DNA from: Spirosoma validum | GTDB taxonomy: Bacteria > Bacteroidota > Bacteroidia > Cytophagales > Spirosomataceae | Reading direction: 5' to 3' | Assembly (NCBI RefSeq): GCF_014699035.1 | Contig: NZ_JACXAA010000001.1 | Location: 992,001-1,056,000 of the forward strand | DNA length: 64,000 bases | Shown: piece by piece, positions 55,529-63,992 of the stretch | Numbering within the stretch: the stretch's first letter is position 1 | Layout: each line of letters starts with the position of its first letter | Notes under the pieces: model-generated | What the model was told of the DNA's origin: nothing | The model's input: only the letters and a program-made list of their open reading frames with translations | The model's database searches: none | Made by a program: the position numbers and the translations under genes

Positions 55529-56650
55529 TTAAAGGTTAATTGTCAAATCAATTAAAAATGTGCCGTTCCCTTCCTCCACACGTAGCGTATGCCGTTCAGG
55601 ATAAGCCAGCGCGAGCCGTTGACGAACGTTGACCAGCCCTAAGCCTGTTCCTTTCTCTAATCGCGTTCGAGGCAAAATACTGTTCTCTACTGTGAGATAG
55701 AGCGTACCGGTCTTTACTTGTAATCGGATATGTACGAAGCACGGATGCTGAATGCTAATACCATATTTAAAGGCATTCTCGATGAGCGGATTCAGGAGCA
55801 GCGGCACAATCTGAGCGGGTTGCTCATCCCAGTCGATTTCTGTTTTAATACGGATGGTGTCGGTACGAGGCAGACGCATCTGATGTAGCTCGACAATATC
55901 TCCGACAAAACGCAATTCCTGATCTACGGGAATAAAATCCCGATGCGACGCTTCGGTAACGTGGCGCATCACAGATGAAAGCTGCTCAATGCCAGCAGCG
56001 GTACGATCCGCGTCACCCGACAGGGCCGTACCATACAGGTTGTTGAGCGTATTGAACATAAAATGCGGATTAACCTGTGCTTTTAGCGCCTGAAGTTCAG
56101 CCTGTATTTTCTGCTTTTCCAGATCACGCTGCCGACGCCGATTCTCACGATAAGCACGAACGGTAATAAATACCAGGGTGTATGCCCAGATTAAAAAAAT
56201 AGTAGCAAGCGCTTCTTCTCTCTCCAGAGGTAAGCTAAAGTAGCCCACTACCATCCCGGTTAGAACGGATAAAATCAAAGCGTAACTAATAAAATAGAGC
56301 ACGAATAGCACGATGCTCCACGTTTTCCCCTTTCCAATCAAAACCTTATACAGCCAATAGCTGGCATGAACAGGCAGAACGTACAGAAGATCAGCGATTA
56401 GAGATAGTCTCACATAGCCGCCCCAATCGTTTCGATATTTTACTATTGTGGGACTTATTTTTTGAAGTGTATCAGCGGATAGATACGTAGACTCGAACCA
56501 GACGAATAGAAGGCTGACCACAACCCAGATTCCATAATGAATCAGGAGGAGTCTTAATTCACGATTCCAGAACCAGCGTGTTAACACAGATGACCAAGAA
56601 GATGATGAAATAGCCGAAGCAGATGGCATAGGTTTCAGTAGAGTAAGCAT
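55529..56650 (-). CDS. LytS-type sensor histidine kinase (copy 1)
   Basis: Start at 56650 gives 373 aa; 56629 is an alternative. Four membrane helices (about residues 35-190) are followed by a short coiled coil (RENRRRQRDLEKQKIQAEL) and a His_kinase domain: phospho-acceptor His in NPHFMFNTLNN (about 195) and the ATP-binding LLNPLIENAFKYGI and GTGLGLVNVRQRLALAYPE. Close paralogue of the kinase at 57480-58661: their C-terminal 130 residues are nearly the same. The two share one response regulator. Confidence 0.93.
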   Translation of the reverse strand: MLTLLKPMPSASAISSSSWSSVLTRWFWNRELRLLLIHYGIWVVVSLLFVWFESTYLSADTLQKISPTIVKYRNDWGGYVRLSLIADLLYVLPVHASYWLYKVLIGKGKTWSIVLFVLYFISYALILSVLTGMVVGYFSLPLEREEALATIFLIWAYTLVFITVRAYRENRRRQRDLEKQKIQAELQALKAQVNPHFMFNTLNNLYGTALSGDADRTAAGIEQLSSVMRHVTEASHRDFIPVDQELRFVGDIVELHQMRLPRTDTIRIKTEIDWDEQPAQIVPLLLNPLIENAFKYGISIQHPCFVHIRLQVKTGTLYLTVENSILPRTRLEKGTGLGLVNVRQRLALAYPERHTLRVEEGNGTFLIDLTINL

Positions 56651-57103
56651 TTTTGTTCGGCCCGTTTTTGAAGCATTAAGCGGATGGCATAGCCAAGCCC
56701 CATACTGAAAATCGGCAGTAAGGCAAAGGGTATAAAAGAGTCGGTTTGATGTGCCCGAAGGCAAACAAGCAGAAAAGCAAGGAGCAACCCAGTACCTCGG
56801 CCTTGTTTCTCATAGCTCTCTTTCGATTTAAGATAAAAGGCTTTTTTCTGTTTCGCTAATAAATTGGGCGCTCCGCTTGATCAAAAGACGTAGGTGGCTT
56901 TGATACTGAAGGCAATCAGAATGCATTTGTTGCAGAATATCATCTAATTTTTTCTCCGTTTCACTGGCGACCGGCAGCGTAGCCAGTTTAGTCAACAAAC
57001 GACGTAGTACCGGAAATTATAAGGAACCACGCAGTTCCAGATGAATATATTTCTGCTTTTCCTCCAGTGAAGTGAGGTAGTCAAAACAATTTTGTGCAGG
57101 CAT
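56635..57103 (-). pseudogene. Broken gene with two lesions: helical domain plus two membrane helices
   Basis: From an ATG at 57103 the frame reads MPAQNCFDYLTSLEEKQKY and meets an in-frame TAA at 57017-57019, then continues open (FPVLRRLLTKLATLPVASE) to a TAA at 56828-56830. If one base is removed from the run of six T (plus strand) at 56842-56847, that frame joins a second open frame (AFYLKSKESYEKQGRGTGLL ... SMGLGYAIRLMLQKRAEQ) that ends at 56635. The second part has two hydrophobic segments and no start codon of its own, and its end resembles the 2TM protein at 57165. Together they make one protein of about 155 aa. Length 469 nt equals 3n+1, as expected for a one-base insertion. Confidence 0.6.
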
Positions 57104-57164
57104 GATACAGTGGTCTCTTTAGTGGCAATGTTTGACAGAAGCCGCTTTGACTAGACGTAACGCT

Positions 57165-57467
57165 TTAATTGTCTGTGCCGGGATCTAAGTACTTTTTATA
57201 TTCTTTTTCAGCACGCTGCCACTGGTATAGCCCAGTGCCCAAGCCCATCGTTAATGAGAATATTACCTTTTTCATCCACCAACTGATCGGCGCTGTGTTT
57301 GCTAACACCGTATATAGATCAGCGCTTTTTAGTATAGGCCATAATGGACCAAACAAGATACTTATCAGTAAACAGATAGCTGCTAATTTCAGTGTATACG
57401 AGGTAACAAAACGAACTTGACCCTGTGTGCGCTGCCGCTCCCATTTCGATAATTCTTCCGGATTCAT
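57165..57467 (-). CDS. Small two-helix membrane protein
   Basis: 100 aa with two hydrophobic segments (LKLAAICLLISILFGPLWPI and WWMKKVIFSLTMGLGTGLYQW) and charged ends. No family recognised; the tail resembles the broken gene just downstream. It starts 12 bp after the stop of the second histidine kinase gene, so it is cotranscribed. Confidence 0.75.
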   Translation of the reverse strand: MNPEELSKWERQRTQGQVRFVTSYTLKLAAICLLISILFGPLWPILKSADLYTVLANTAPISWWMKKVIFSLTMGLGTGLYQWQRAEKEYKKYLDPGTDN

Positions 57468-57479
57468 AGTTACGTCTGA

Positions 57480-58661
57480 TTACAAATTGATGGTTAATTC
57501 TACCCGAAACTGCTTATCATTTTCTTCAACACGTAGCGTATGCCGTTCGGGGTAAGCCAGTGCGAGACGCTGCCTTACGTTTGCTAAGCCCAAACCAGTT
57601 CCTTTCTCCAGGTCAGTCCGAGGGAGAATACTATTTTCGGTTATAAGCTTTAGTGTACCTTTCTGAACCTGCAACCGAATACGTACGAAGCAGGGGTATT
57701 GAATACTGATTCCGTATTTGAACGCATTTTCAATAAGTGGATTCAACAGCAGAGGAACAATTTGGGCAGGTTTCTCATCCCATTCAATAGTCGTGCTGAT
57801 GTCAATATTGTCCTGATTCGGAAGTCGAATGCGCTGAAGCTCCACAAAATCATCAATAAACCGCAGTTCGCGCTGAATATTGGTCGTTTGCAAACGCGAC
57901 TCCTCCATGACGTAGCGTACGATACCCGACAGCTGCTGGATGCTCTCAGCCGTACGTGGACTATCTTCCAGAAGAGCTGTGCCGTAGATGTTGTTGAGCG
58001 AGTTGAACAGAAAGTGTGGATTGACCTGTGCCTTCAGCGCATCGAGTTCAGCCTGGGTACGTTGCTGGATAAGAGTGAGCTGACGACGACGCGACTTACC
58101 CCACGACATTAGTAAACTATAGCCAATATTAAGTAGAACAAAACTGTTCGCTAATGTCCATTGATATCCCTGTTGACTTCCTTTTTTTCCAATCCATACG
58201 GCTAGAAGTACTTCCAGCATTAACCAGATTCCAATCATCAATAACCAATATACTCGCTGGCCAAGTGCGTCCCGCTCAAATAAGACTTGAAAAAGATAGC
58301 GATACTGAAGCTGTAAAAGAGCAATCAGTAGCAGAGAAGTAGCTAGTAAAAACAGCGGATTTCCTGTTGCGATTAAGGTCAATTTGCCGAGTGCATAACC
58401 CACGCGATAAGAAGAATCTGAATTTGTTTTTGGCCCTACTTTTGATACACTGCTGGCCTCATTAAATCGCTCGATATTTCGATTAACCCTATCCTCTAAA
58501 GAGCTTTTTGTGAAGAACCAAATCATATAAGCCGGACTAATAACCAATATAATCCACATCCACCAACGTATCACAAATGGTCTCGCTACTTCTTTGAGCC
58601 AAGCCGCAGGAGCGGATAAACTCGTTGATTTGTATTCACTTGTTTCCAACGTAATATTCAT
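57480..58661 (-). CDS. LytS-type sensor histidine kinase (copy 2)
   Basis: Start at 58661 (MNITLETSEYKS) gives 393 aa; a TTG at 58673 is possible. Membrane helices occupy residues about 30-190, followed by RRQLTLIQQRTQAELDALKAQ, the phospho-acceptor region NPHFLFNSLNNIYGTALLED (His about 212) and LLNPLIENAFKYGISIQYP plus GTGLGLANVRQRLALAYPE. It differs from copy 1 mainly in the sensor part. Gene spacing of 14 bp to the CPBP-like gene indicates an operon. Confidence 0.93.
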   Translation of the reverse strand: MNITLETSEYKSTSLSAPAAWLKEVARPFVIRWWMWIILVISPAYMIWFFTKSSLEDRVNRNIERFNEASSVSKVGPKTNSDSSYRVGYALGKLTLIATGNPLFLLATSLLLIALLQLQYRYLFQVLFERDALGQRVYWLLMIGIWLMLEVLLAVWIGKKGSQQGYQWTLANSFVLLNIGYSLLMSWGKSRRRQLTLIQQRTQAELDALKAQVNPHFLFNSLNNIYGTALLEDSPRTAESIQQLSGIVRYVMEESRLQTTNIQRELRFIDDFVELQRIRLPNQDNIDISTTIEWDEKPAQIVPLLLNPLIENAFKYGISIQYPCFVRIRLQVQKGTLKLITENSILPRTDLEKGTGLGLANVRQRLALAYPERHTLRVEENDKQFRVELTINL

Positions 58662-58675
58662 CTGTTCTTTCAAAG

Positions 58676-59428
58676 TTACAGCGTGCGAATCATTTCTACC
58701 GCTAGTGGAGTAGCTATCAACAGAATGTGAACCGCTACGGCGTACCAGAAACCATATTTCATGCGGATGTAGCCAAAGTAAAAACCACTTAGCAAGCCCG
58801 ACAGGAGCAGTATAGGGAGCAATAGACCTTTCCAGTCAGCCAACGTATCGAGGTGATTAACCGTAATTCCAGTAGCGTATAAGAACGTAAAACCATAGAA
58901 AATCCAGCGGAAGTTCGTTTGCCAGAACTGATTGATTCGCTCAAACACGACGGGGCGCTTTAGATAACGAACTGCCAGAATCACAGCAACAATCCAGACG
59001 GACATCATCACCACTAAGGCCGCCTGCATATTGGCTGATTTATTCAGGCTGTGAACATAGTAACAAATCGGAATACACAAGATCAGAATGCCTATTCCTT
59101 TGAGTCGTTTGGGTGTCAGGTACAAAATAGACCGAAAGATTTTTTCCTGAATAATGATGGCCAGTGGCAGAGCAAGTAGTAGTATAATTGGCGATGAGTG
59201 CGTGCGTTGCATAAGCAGCGTAAATAGATTCTGGCCAGTGATCAATTCTTCCAGAACAATACTGCCAACCGATAGAAGCAGTAAACCCAACAGCAGCGGA
59301 TATTCAGTCAGAAATTGACGTAGCGTCGTTGCAATTGATTTATTAGGTTGATTAGCCAGCGGAAGTCGGTATATGGGCCGAAAAATATAATTCTGAAAGT
59401 TAGAAAAGCTGGTTGGCAAGGTATTCAT
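58676..59428 (-). CDS. CPBP-family (CAAX protease-like) membrane protein, altered active site
   Basis: Start at 59428 gives 250 aa with about seven membrane helices. The first CPBP motif, usually EExxxR, reads QEKIFRSIL here, with Gln replacing the first Glu; the later helix carries FWYAVAVHILL with the conserved His. A weak or lost protease activity is possible, with a scaffold role in the signalling cluster. The spacing to the next gene is 14 bp. The family call is from motif layout and is moderate. Confidence 0.6.
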   Translation of the reverse strand: MNTLPTSFSNFQNYIFRPIYRLPLANQPNKSIATTLRQFLTEYPLLLGLLLLSVGSIVLEELITGQNLFTLLMQRTHSSPIILLLALPLAIIIQEKIFRSILYLTPKRLKGIGILILCIPICYYVHSLNKSANMQAALVVMMSVWIVAVILAVRYLKRPVVFERINQFWQTNFRWIFYGFTFLYATGITVNHLDTLADWKGLLLPILLLSGLLSGFYFGYIRMKYGFWYAVAVHILLIATPLAVEMIRTL

Positions 59429-59476
59429 GTTGATAGACAAAAATGAGTTTACAATGATTTAGAAAGTGTTGGTGGG

Positions 59477-59812
59477 TTAGTTGATTCCAGCCTCCAGTTG
59501 TTCAATCGGCATTACGTCTAAGTGAGGCTTTGGGTAAGGAGTAGCGATGGGCGCGGTATGCGGAGTTGGTTCTACGATTACTTTGGGTTGAGGAATGTCC
59601 TGATTTATCTCGTCACTGATCATCATTTTACCATGCAAACTTTTTCTGGACTGTTGATAGTCTTCCGTAGTGATTTGGCTCGTAGTATCTGGCCGAATAG
59701 CGCTGGACTGCGATGGTGTAGTTGGGCGCATAGGTTCGATGGATTGGTTCGTACAGGCGGTGAAAGCAACAGAAGCAACCAGGAGGGCGAGGGATTTGAT
59801 ACTATTTTTCAT
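59477..59812 (-). CDS. Small lipoprotein, Pro/Thr-rich
   Basis: 111 aa with a lipoprotein signal (LLVASVAFTAC, lipid Cys at residue 20) and a disordered Pro/Thr/Ser-rich mature part (MRPTTPSQSSAIRPDTTSQI; VIVEPTPHTAPIATPYPKP). No domain is recognised. It is first in the minus-strand cluster, 48 bp upstream of the CPBP-like gene. Confidence 0.7.
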   Translation of the reverse strand: MKNSIKSLALLVASVAFTACTNQSIEPMRPTTPSQSSAIRPDTTSQITTEDYQQSRKSLHGKMMISDEINQDIPQPKVIVEPTPHTAPIATPYPKPHLDVMPIEQLEAGIN

Positions 59813-60135
59813 GGCAATGTGTCGGTTAAGAGTTAGTTTGATTTTTATGACTGACAGTACGTCTGCCGTTCCGATGATTCAAAACAAGCATATGGCTACC
59901 GCCCCCTAAAATCGGTGTGACCAACAGGACATACTATGGGAGCAAATGGGCAAAGTTTGGGATTTGACCGTTCAACGTTGGTAGTAATCCGGATGGTTTT
60001 CACTGAAATCTAACTTATCTTTTCGCATGGAGATAGCGTAGGAATAAGTAGCTTTACCCGCCAAAATCCGGCGTATATACATTAGCTGATATTAACAAAA
60101 GCCGTTGTCGTATTTCGGTCAGCGTTCCGTAGAAG
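59813..60135. other. Divergent intergenic region; nothing recognised
   Basis: 323 bp between the divergent lipoprotein gene and the glutamine synthetase gene. It must hold both promoters, but I see no convincing TTG/TAnnTTTG pair, hairpin, or small gene. Confidence 0.5.
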
Positions 60136-61521
60136 ATGCCTCACGCTATGAACCAGCAAGACATTATCGACTTTATCAACCAAAGCGATAGCCCCAAAAT
60201 CAAATATGCGTTCACTGATATTGATGGAGTGTTACGTGGTAAAATCATCCATCGTCAGAAATTTCTGGACGGACTAACGGATGGCTTCGGGTTTTGTGAT
60301 GTTGTTTGGGGATGGGATTCGAACGATATGCCGTACGACAATGGGCAAACAACTGGTTGGCAATCTGGCTATCCCGACGCGCCGGTCCGAATCGACGTAT
60401 CGACGTTCCGACAACTTCCCTGGGAAGATAATATTCCGTTTTTTCTGGCTGATTTTAGTCCCGGTCCCGATGCGCAGCCGAGTACGTATGCGTTAGCCGC
60501 CTGTCCACGCAGCTTACTGAAACGTATTGCCAGCCAGTGTCGGGAAATGGGCTTTCACGCGGAATTCGCCCAGGAGTTTGAGTGGTTCAATTTCCGAGAA
60601 ACGCCCCAGAGTTTGCAACAAAAAGCCTTTCAGCAACTGGAACCGCTAACACCGGGCATGTTTGGCTATTCCATTCTACGACCTTCACTCGAAAGCGCTT
60701 TTTACCACGACCTGTTTGATCTGCTGGCTCAATTCGATATACCGCTTGAAGGATTGCATACAGAAACCGGCCCAGGCGTTTATGAAGCGGCCATTATGCA
60801 CGATGAAGTTGTCCGGGCAGCCGACAAAGCCGCTTTGTTTAAAACTGCTGTAAAGGAAATTGCGTATCGGCATGGCGTGGTCGCTACGTTCATGGCCAAA
60901 TGGAACGCCGATCTGCCGGGCTGCAGCGGCCATATTCACCAAAGTCTATGGACGCCGGAGCAAACGCAGAATCTATTTTACGACCCCACCAAACCCGACC
61001 GCATGAGTGAATTGATGCAGCAATACGTAGCGGGTCAACTGTACTGTATGCCGCACATTACGCCCATGTTTGCGCCGACAATCAATAGCTATAAACGTCT
61101 GGTCGAGGGCGCCTGGGCACCAACTACTGTAACGTGGTCGGTAGATAATCGTACAACTGCCCTTCGGGTATTGAATCATAAGGAAGCGTACGCGCGCGTC
61201 GAACACCGCGTGTCGGGGGCCGATACGAACCCTTATCTGGCTCTTGCGGCTTCGCTGGCTTCTGGCTTGTATGGTATTCGCCATAAGCTAACCCTCGACA
61301 TTCCGGCTTCGGTTGGAAATGGATACGCTGACAAGCGAAATGGTACGTTACCTACGGATTTGGACGAAGCCACGCGGGCGATGGCCAATTCGCCGGTTGC
61401 CGCCGAACTGTTTGGAACTGAATTTGTTGATCACTTTACGCGTACCCGCGACTGGGAATGGCGACAATACCTGCGCCAGGTCAGCGACTGGGAATTGAAG
61501 CGATATTTTGAAATTATTTAA
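60136..61521 (+). CDS. Glutamine synthetase-family enzyme
   Basis: A 461-aa ATP-dependent ligase. Motifs: N-terminal beta-grasp ITYAFTDIDGVLRGK-like (KYAFTDIDGVLRGKI), Mg-site EFAQEFEWFNF, CSGHIHQSLW, NSYKRLVEGAWAPT with the ATP loop, and HRVSGADTNPYLALAASLASG. It is shorter and more divergent than GlnA and resembles gamma-glutamylpolyamine-type synthetases (PuuA), so the amine partner may not be ammonia. It is followed by a kinase-fold protein and an HAD protein, suggesting a pathway. Confidence 0.88.
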   Translation: MPHAMNQQDIIDFINQSDSPKIKYAFTDIDGVLRGKIIHRQKFLDGLTDGFGFCDVVWGWDSNDMPYDNGQTTGWQSGYPDAPVRIDVSTFRQLPWEDNIPFFLADFSPGPDAQPSTYALAACPRSLLKRIASQCREMGFHAEFAQEFEWFNFRETPQSLQQKAFQQLEPLTPGMFGYSILRPSLESAFYHDLFDLLAQFDIPLEGLHTETGPGVYEAAIMHDEVVRAADKAALFKTAVKEIAYRHGVVATFMAKWNADLPGCSGHIHQSLWTPEQTQNLFYDPTKPDRMSELMQQYVAGQLYCMPHITPMFAPTINSYKRLVEGAWAPTTVTWSVDNRTTALRVLNHKEAYARVEHRVSGADTNPYLALAASLASGLYGIRHKLTLDIPASVGNGYADKRNGTLPTDLDEATRAMANSPVAAELFGTEFVDHFTRTRDWEWRQYLRQVSDWELKRYFEII

Positions 61522-61555
61522 TATGTAGAGATGCAAAGTACTACGTCTCTATATA
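61522..61555. repeat. Hairpin between glutamine synthetase and kinase-fold gene
   Basis: TATGTAGAGATG (61522-61533) pairs with CGTCTCTATATA (61544-61555) at about 10 of 12 positions, 10-nt loop. Confidence 0.5.
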
Positions 61556-61564
61556 CCTTGAATT

Positions 61565-62605
61565 ATGCGTCTCGTTGATTACCCTACTATCATAAAAAAA
61601 GCCTGGTCGGAATTTGATGCTTCCATACAGATTCAGCGAATTGAAGACATCAGCGCTCGAGTTTCTACCAATCACGTTTTCAGAGTTACATTTGAAGATG
61701 GAAGCCACATTATTGCCAAGCTGTCTTACTTCGGCAAATACGAGCACTTTCTTGAAGATCACCGTATTATCCATGCACTAGCCAACAACCTGTTATATCC
61801 TTTTGAGAACGTACTGGCTAAATCGCTGGTGCGTGATGGGCAGGTCTATACGTACCGGTACAAAAACGGCTTTATTGATGCCTGGGTTGTGTTTTATAAC
61901 CCAATTCGTAGCCAGATGAAGTTACCTCGCCGGTTAGAAGATCATCAAATTCAGATGCTTGGTCGACAAGTCGCTAAATTCCATAAGGCTTGTTCCCGCG
62001 TAAGCACGGTACTTCCAAAATCCATCAAAACACTACGTTCGGATATCTGGGATTTGCTTGATATGCTGGATACAGAAGTAGGGCAGTTTGAACACCGTCT
62101 GCATATAGAGGAATTAAAACGTCAGTGCGATCTATTTCTCACTAATCGCCAGAAACTCGTAGCCGGTACTGTCGAAACCATGCCTGTATTCGTAGACTGG
62201 AATATTGGTAATTTTTCTGTTACGCAGAACTTTGAGCTATACTCGCGTTGGGATTATGACTGGTTCAGAGTCAGTTATCGGGTTCTGGATTTTTACTTTT
62301 TTAGCCGGGTTGTTTCAAACATTGGCGACCGAACGGTATTCAGTTATGTGATCGGTCCGTTAATGGAAGACCGCTTTCTCCTGTTTCTGAAGGAGTACCA
62401 TACCGTGTATCCGCTAACCGAAAACGAAATTCGATTTCTGCCCGAAGCGTACCGATTCTTTATTTTAAACTACGTAATAAAATACGGTCGGTATTTTTTC
62501 CATCGCACCTATGCGACTAAGCTTCAGCGCGAGGCCTATCAGACTTACTTTCCGTCTATCGATGAGTTTGATGCGGATAAAATTCTAAAGGTGCTGGGAA
62601 TATAG
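61565..62605 (+). CDS. Aminoglycoside phosphotransferase/kinase-fold protein
   Basis: 346 aa. N-lobe with NHVFRVTFEDGSHIIAKLSYF (nucleotide-binding Lys in AKL), and a C-lobe with VFVDWNIGNFSV, the place of the usual HGDxxxxN where His is replaced, and WDYDWFRVSYRVLDFYFF holding the metal-binding Asp. An APH/choline-kinase-like fold is likely. Substrate unknown. It lies 43 bp after the glutamine synthetase gene and is probably cotranscribed. Confidence 0.75.
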   Translation: MRLVDYPTIIKKAWSEFDASIQIQRIEDISARVSTNHVFRVTFEDGSHIIAKLSYFGKYEHFLEDHRIIHALANNLLYPFENVLAKSLVRDGQVYTYRYKNGFIDAWVVFYNPIRSQMKLPRRLEDHQIQMLGRQVAKFHKACSRVSTVLPKSIKTLRSDIWDLLDMLDTEVGQFEHRLHIEELKRQCDLFLTNRQKLVAGTVETMPVFVDWNIGNFSVTQNFELYSRWDYDWFRVSYRVLDFYFFSRVVSNIGDRTVFSYVIGPLMEDRFLLFLKEYHTVYPLTENEIRFLPEAYRFFILNYVIKYGRYFFHRTYATKLQREAYQTYFPSIDEFDADKILKVLGI

Positions 62606-62750
62606 TGATCTAACGTTCTAATCAGGCATGAATGACCCCCACACTTATCGGAAAATGAGGCCGAATTTACGAACTCGCTCGTCGTTCGTATTTTTCTGAA
62701 GAAGCAATCGGTTTCATAAAGAATTTCACTGATTTTTACATGTAGAGCAT

Positions 62751-62861
62751 GTGCTAGTAGTCAATCAAAACCGTCGTATCCGAGAAGTTTATAATGGCAC
62801 AGTGGCGCTGGATATTGATAAGCTAATTCTGGATATACAGACACTAGTTAAAGAAAACTGA
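62751..62861 (+). pseudogene. Possible short ORF or remnant
   Basis: From GTG at 62751 the frame reads 36 residues (VLVVNQNRRIREVYNGTVAL ... LVKEN) to TGA at 62859-62861. The amino-acid use looks coding, but there is no ribosome site and the frame is open only from a TGA at about 62730. It may be the tail of a decayed gene in the 335-bp gap 62606-62940; the rest of the gap shows nothing. Confidence 0.25.
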
Positions 62862-62890
62862 TTGAAAATTCTGCTTCGGTCGTACTTTTA
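62862..62890 (+). promoter_or_regulatory. Possible promoter of the HAD gene
   Basis: TTG (62862-62864), 18 bp, TACTTTTA (62883-62890), one mismatch from TAnnTTTG. Confidence 0.4.
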
Positions 62891-62918
62891 CCAATAAAAA
62901 TATCGGTAAAACCAGTAC
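62882..62918. repeat. Inverted repeat over the HAD-gene promoter
   Basis: GTAC-TTTTACC (62882-62892) pairs with GGTAAAA-cca-GTAC (62905-62918), 11 bp with a 3-nt bulge. It overlaps the -7 element, so an operator or a leader hairpin is possible. Confidence 0.5.
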
Positions 62919-62940
62919 GTACCATCTATTCATTTCCTCT

Positions 62941-63789
62941 ATGCAGATTGCCGATTTCAAAACTATAGCGGCTGACTATCAAGTAATCTTCTTTGACGCA
63001 TTTGGCGTTTTGAAAAATTCAGAGGGTATTTTGCCAGGCATTGAAACAACGTTTGATTGGCTTCGGGATAACGGCAAAACTTTTTACGTACTAACTAACG
63101 ATGCCTCACGCGGTCCACACGAATTGGCCGAATCGTATTATCGGCAAGGTTTCTATGCAATTACGCCGGAACGAATTATTTCGTCAGGAATGCTGGCACG
63201 CGAATACCTTGATCTGAAAGTACATCATGGAACAGTGGCTTATTTAGGTACCGAGAAATCAGCCCATTATCTCGAAACTACAGGCTTAAAAACCTTGCCA
63301 ATTAGTCAGGTAGATCTCAAAGACGTAGCAGATATTAATGCATTGGTGCTACTTGACGACGAGGGTTTCGACTGGAACACTGACTTGACTAAAACAGTCA
63401 ATCTCCTTCGGAAGCGTAACATTCCGGTTATTGTAGCGAATACCGATGCAACTTATCCTGTCTCGAAGACCCGCATTGCCATTGCCATTGGCGCCGTGGC
63501 TAAGATGATCGAGACGATTGTTGGCAAAAAATTTATTCGATTTGGGAAGCCCGACGCTCAGTTATTTATGTTCGCCTATGAGCGTCTGGAAAATGCCGTC
63601 CACGTTAGTAAACGGGATATTCTGATGGTGGGCGATACGTTACACACAGATATCTTAGGCGGGAATAAGTTCGGCTTGGATACAGTATTGGTGTTAACGG
63701 GTAATACCCAGCCACAGGATGCAGAAATTTTAATCCGAAGTACTGGCATTATTCCCACCTACGTCTGCAAATCCGTTGTGATTCGGTAA
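62941..63789 (+). CDS. HAD-superfamily class IIA hydrolase-like protein
   Basis: 282 aa. Motif I is IFFDAFGVLKNSEGILPG (nucleophile Asp; the Asp usually two residues later is Phe, as in the DVWGVL subgroup), motif II FYVLTNDASRG, then GKPDAQLFMFAYERL and motif IV MVGDTLHTDILGGNKFG. A class IIA cap (about residues 80-190) is present. Likely a phosphatase for a small metabolite or a regulatory binding protein. It may act in sequence with the kinase-fold protein upstream. Confidence 0.85.
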   Translation: MQIADFKTIAADYQVIFFDAFGVLKNSEGILPGIETTFDWLRDNGKTFYVLTNDASRGPHELAESYYRQGFYAITPERIISSGMLAREYLDLKVHHGTVAYLGTEKSAHYLETTGLKTLPISQVDLKDVADINALVLLDDEGFDWNTDLTKTVNLLRKRNIPVIVANTDATYPVSKTRIAIAIGAVAKMIETIVGKKFIRFGKPDAQLFMFAYERLENAVHVSKRDILMVGDTLHTDILGGNKFGLDTVLVLTGNTQPQDAEILIRSTGIIPTYVCKSVVIR

Positions 63790-63928
63790 ATCATGCTGAT
63801 TTCATCGGTGGCGTATCCGTATTATCCAAGCAGACATAAAGCACCATTTTCTTTCTCAACTAATTGGCTATCAATAGTATATACCTTTAAACAAAAGAAC
63901 TTGAAACGATTTATACTTCAAAAAATTG

Positions 63929-63960
63929 TTTGATAATACAAAGGTAAATACGTTTCTTTG
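63929..63960 (+). promoter_or_regulatory. Possible promoter of the next gene
   Basis: TTTG (63929-63932), 20 bp, TTTCTTTG (63953-63960); one mismatch to TAnnTTTG at the second base. It fits the short leader before the ATG at 63993. Confidence 0.35.
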
Positions 63961-63992
63961 CGCAGTTTTTTAATCTACAACGGACTACTAAA

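Noticed and set aside
56842..56847. Programmed -1 frameshift at the A6 run in the broken gene
   Set aside because: The second frame is reached by a +1 shift, and the codon phase does not give a canonical X XXY YYZ slippery heptamer; a stop codon further upstream would still block the product.
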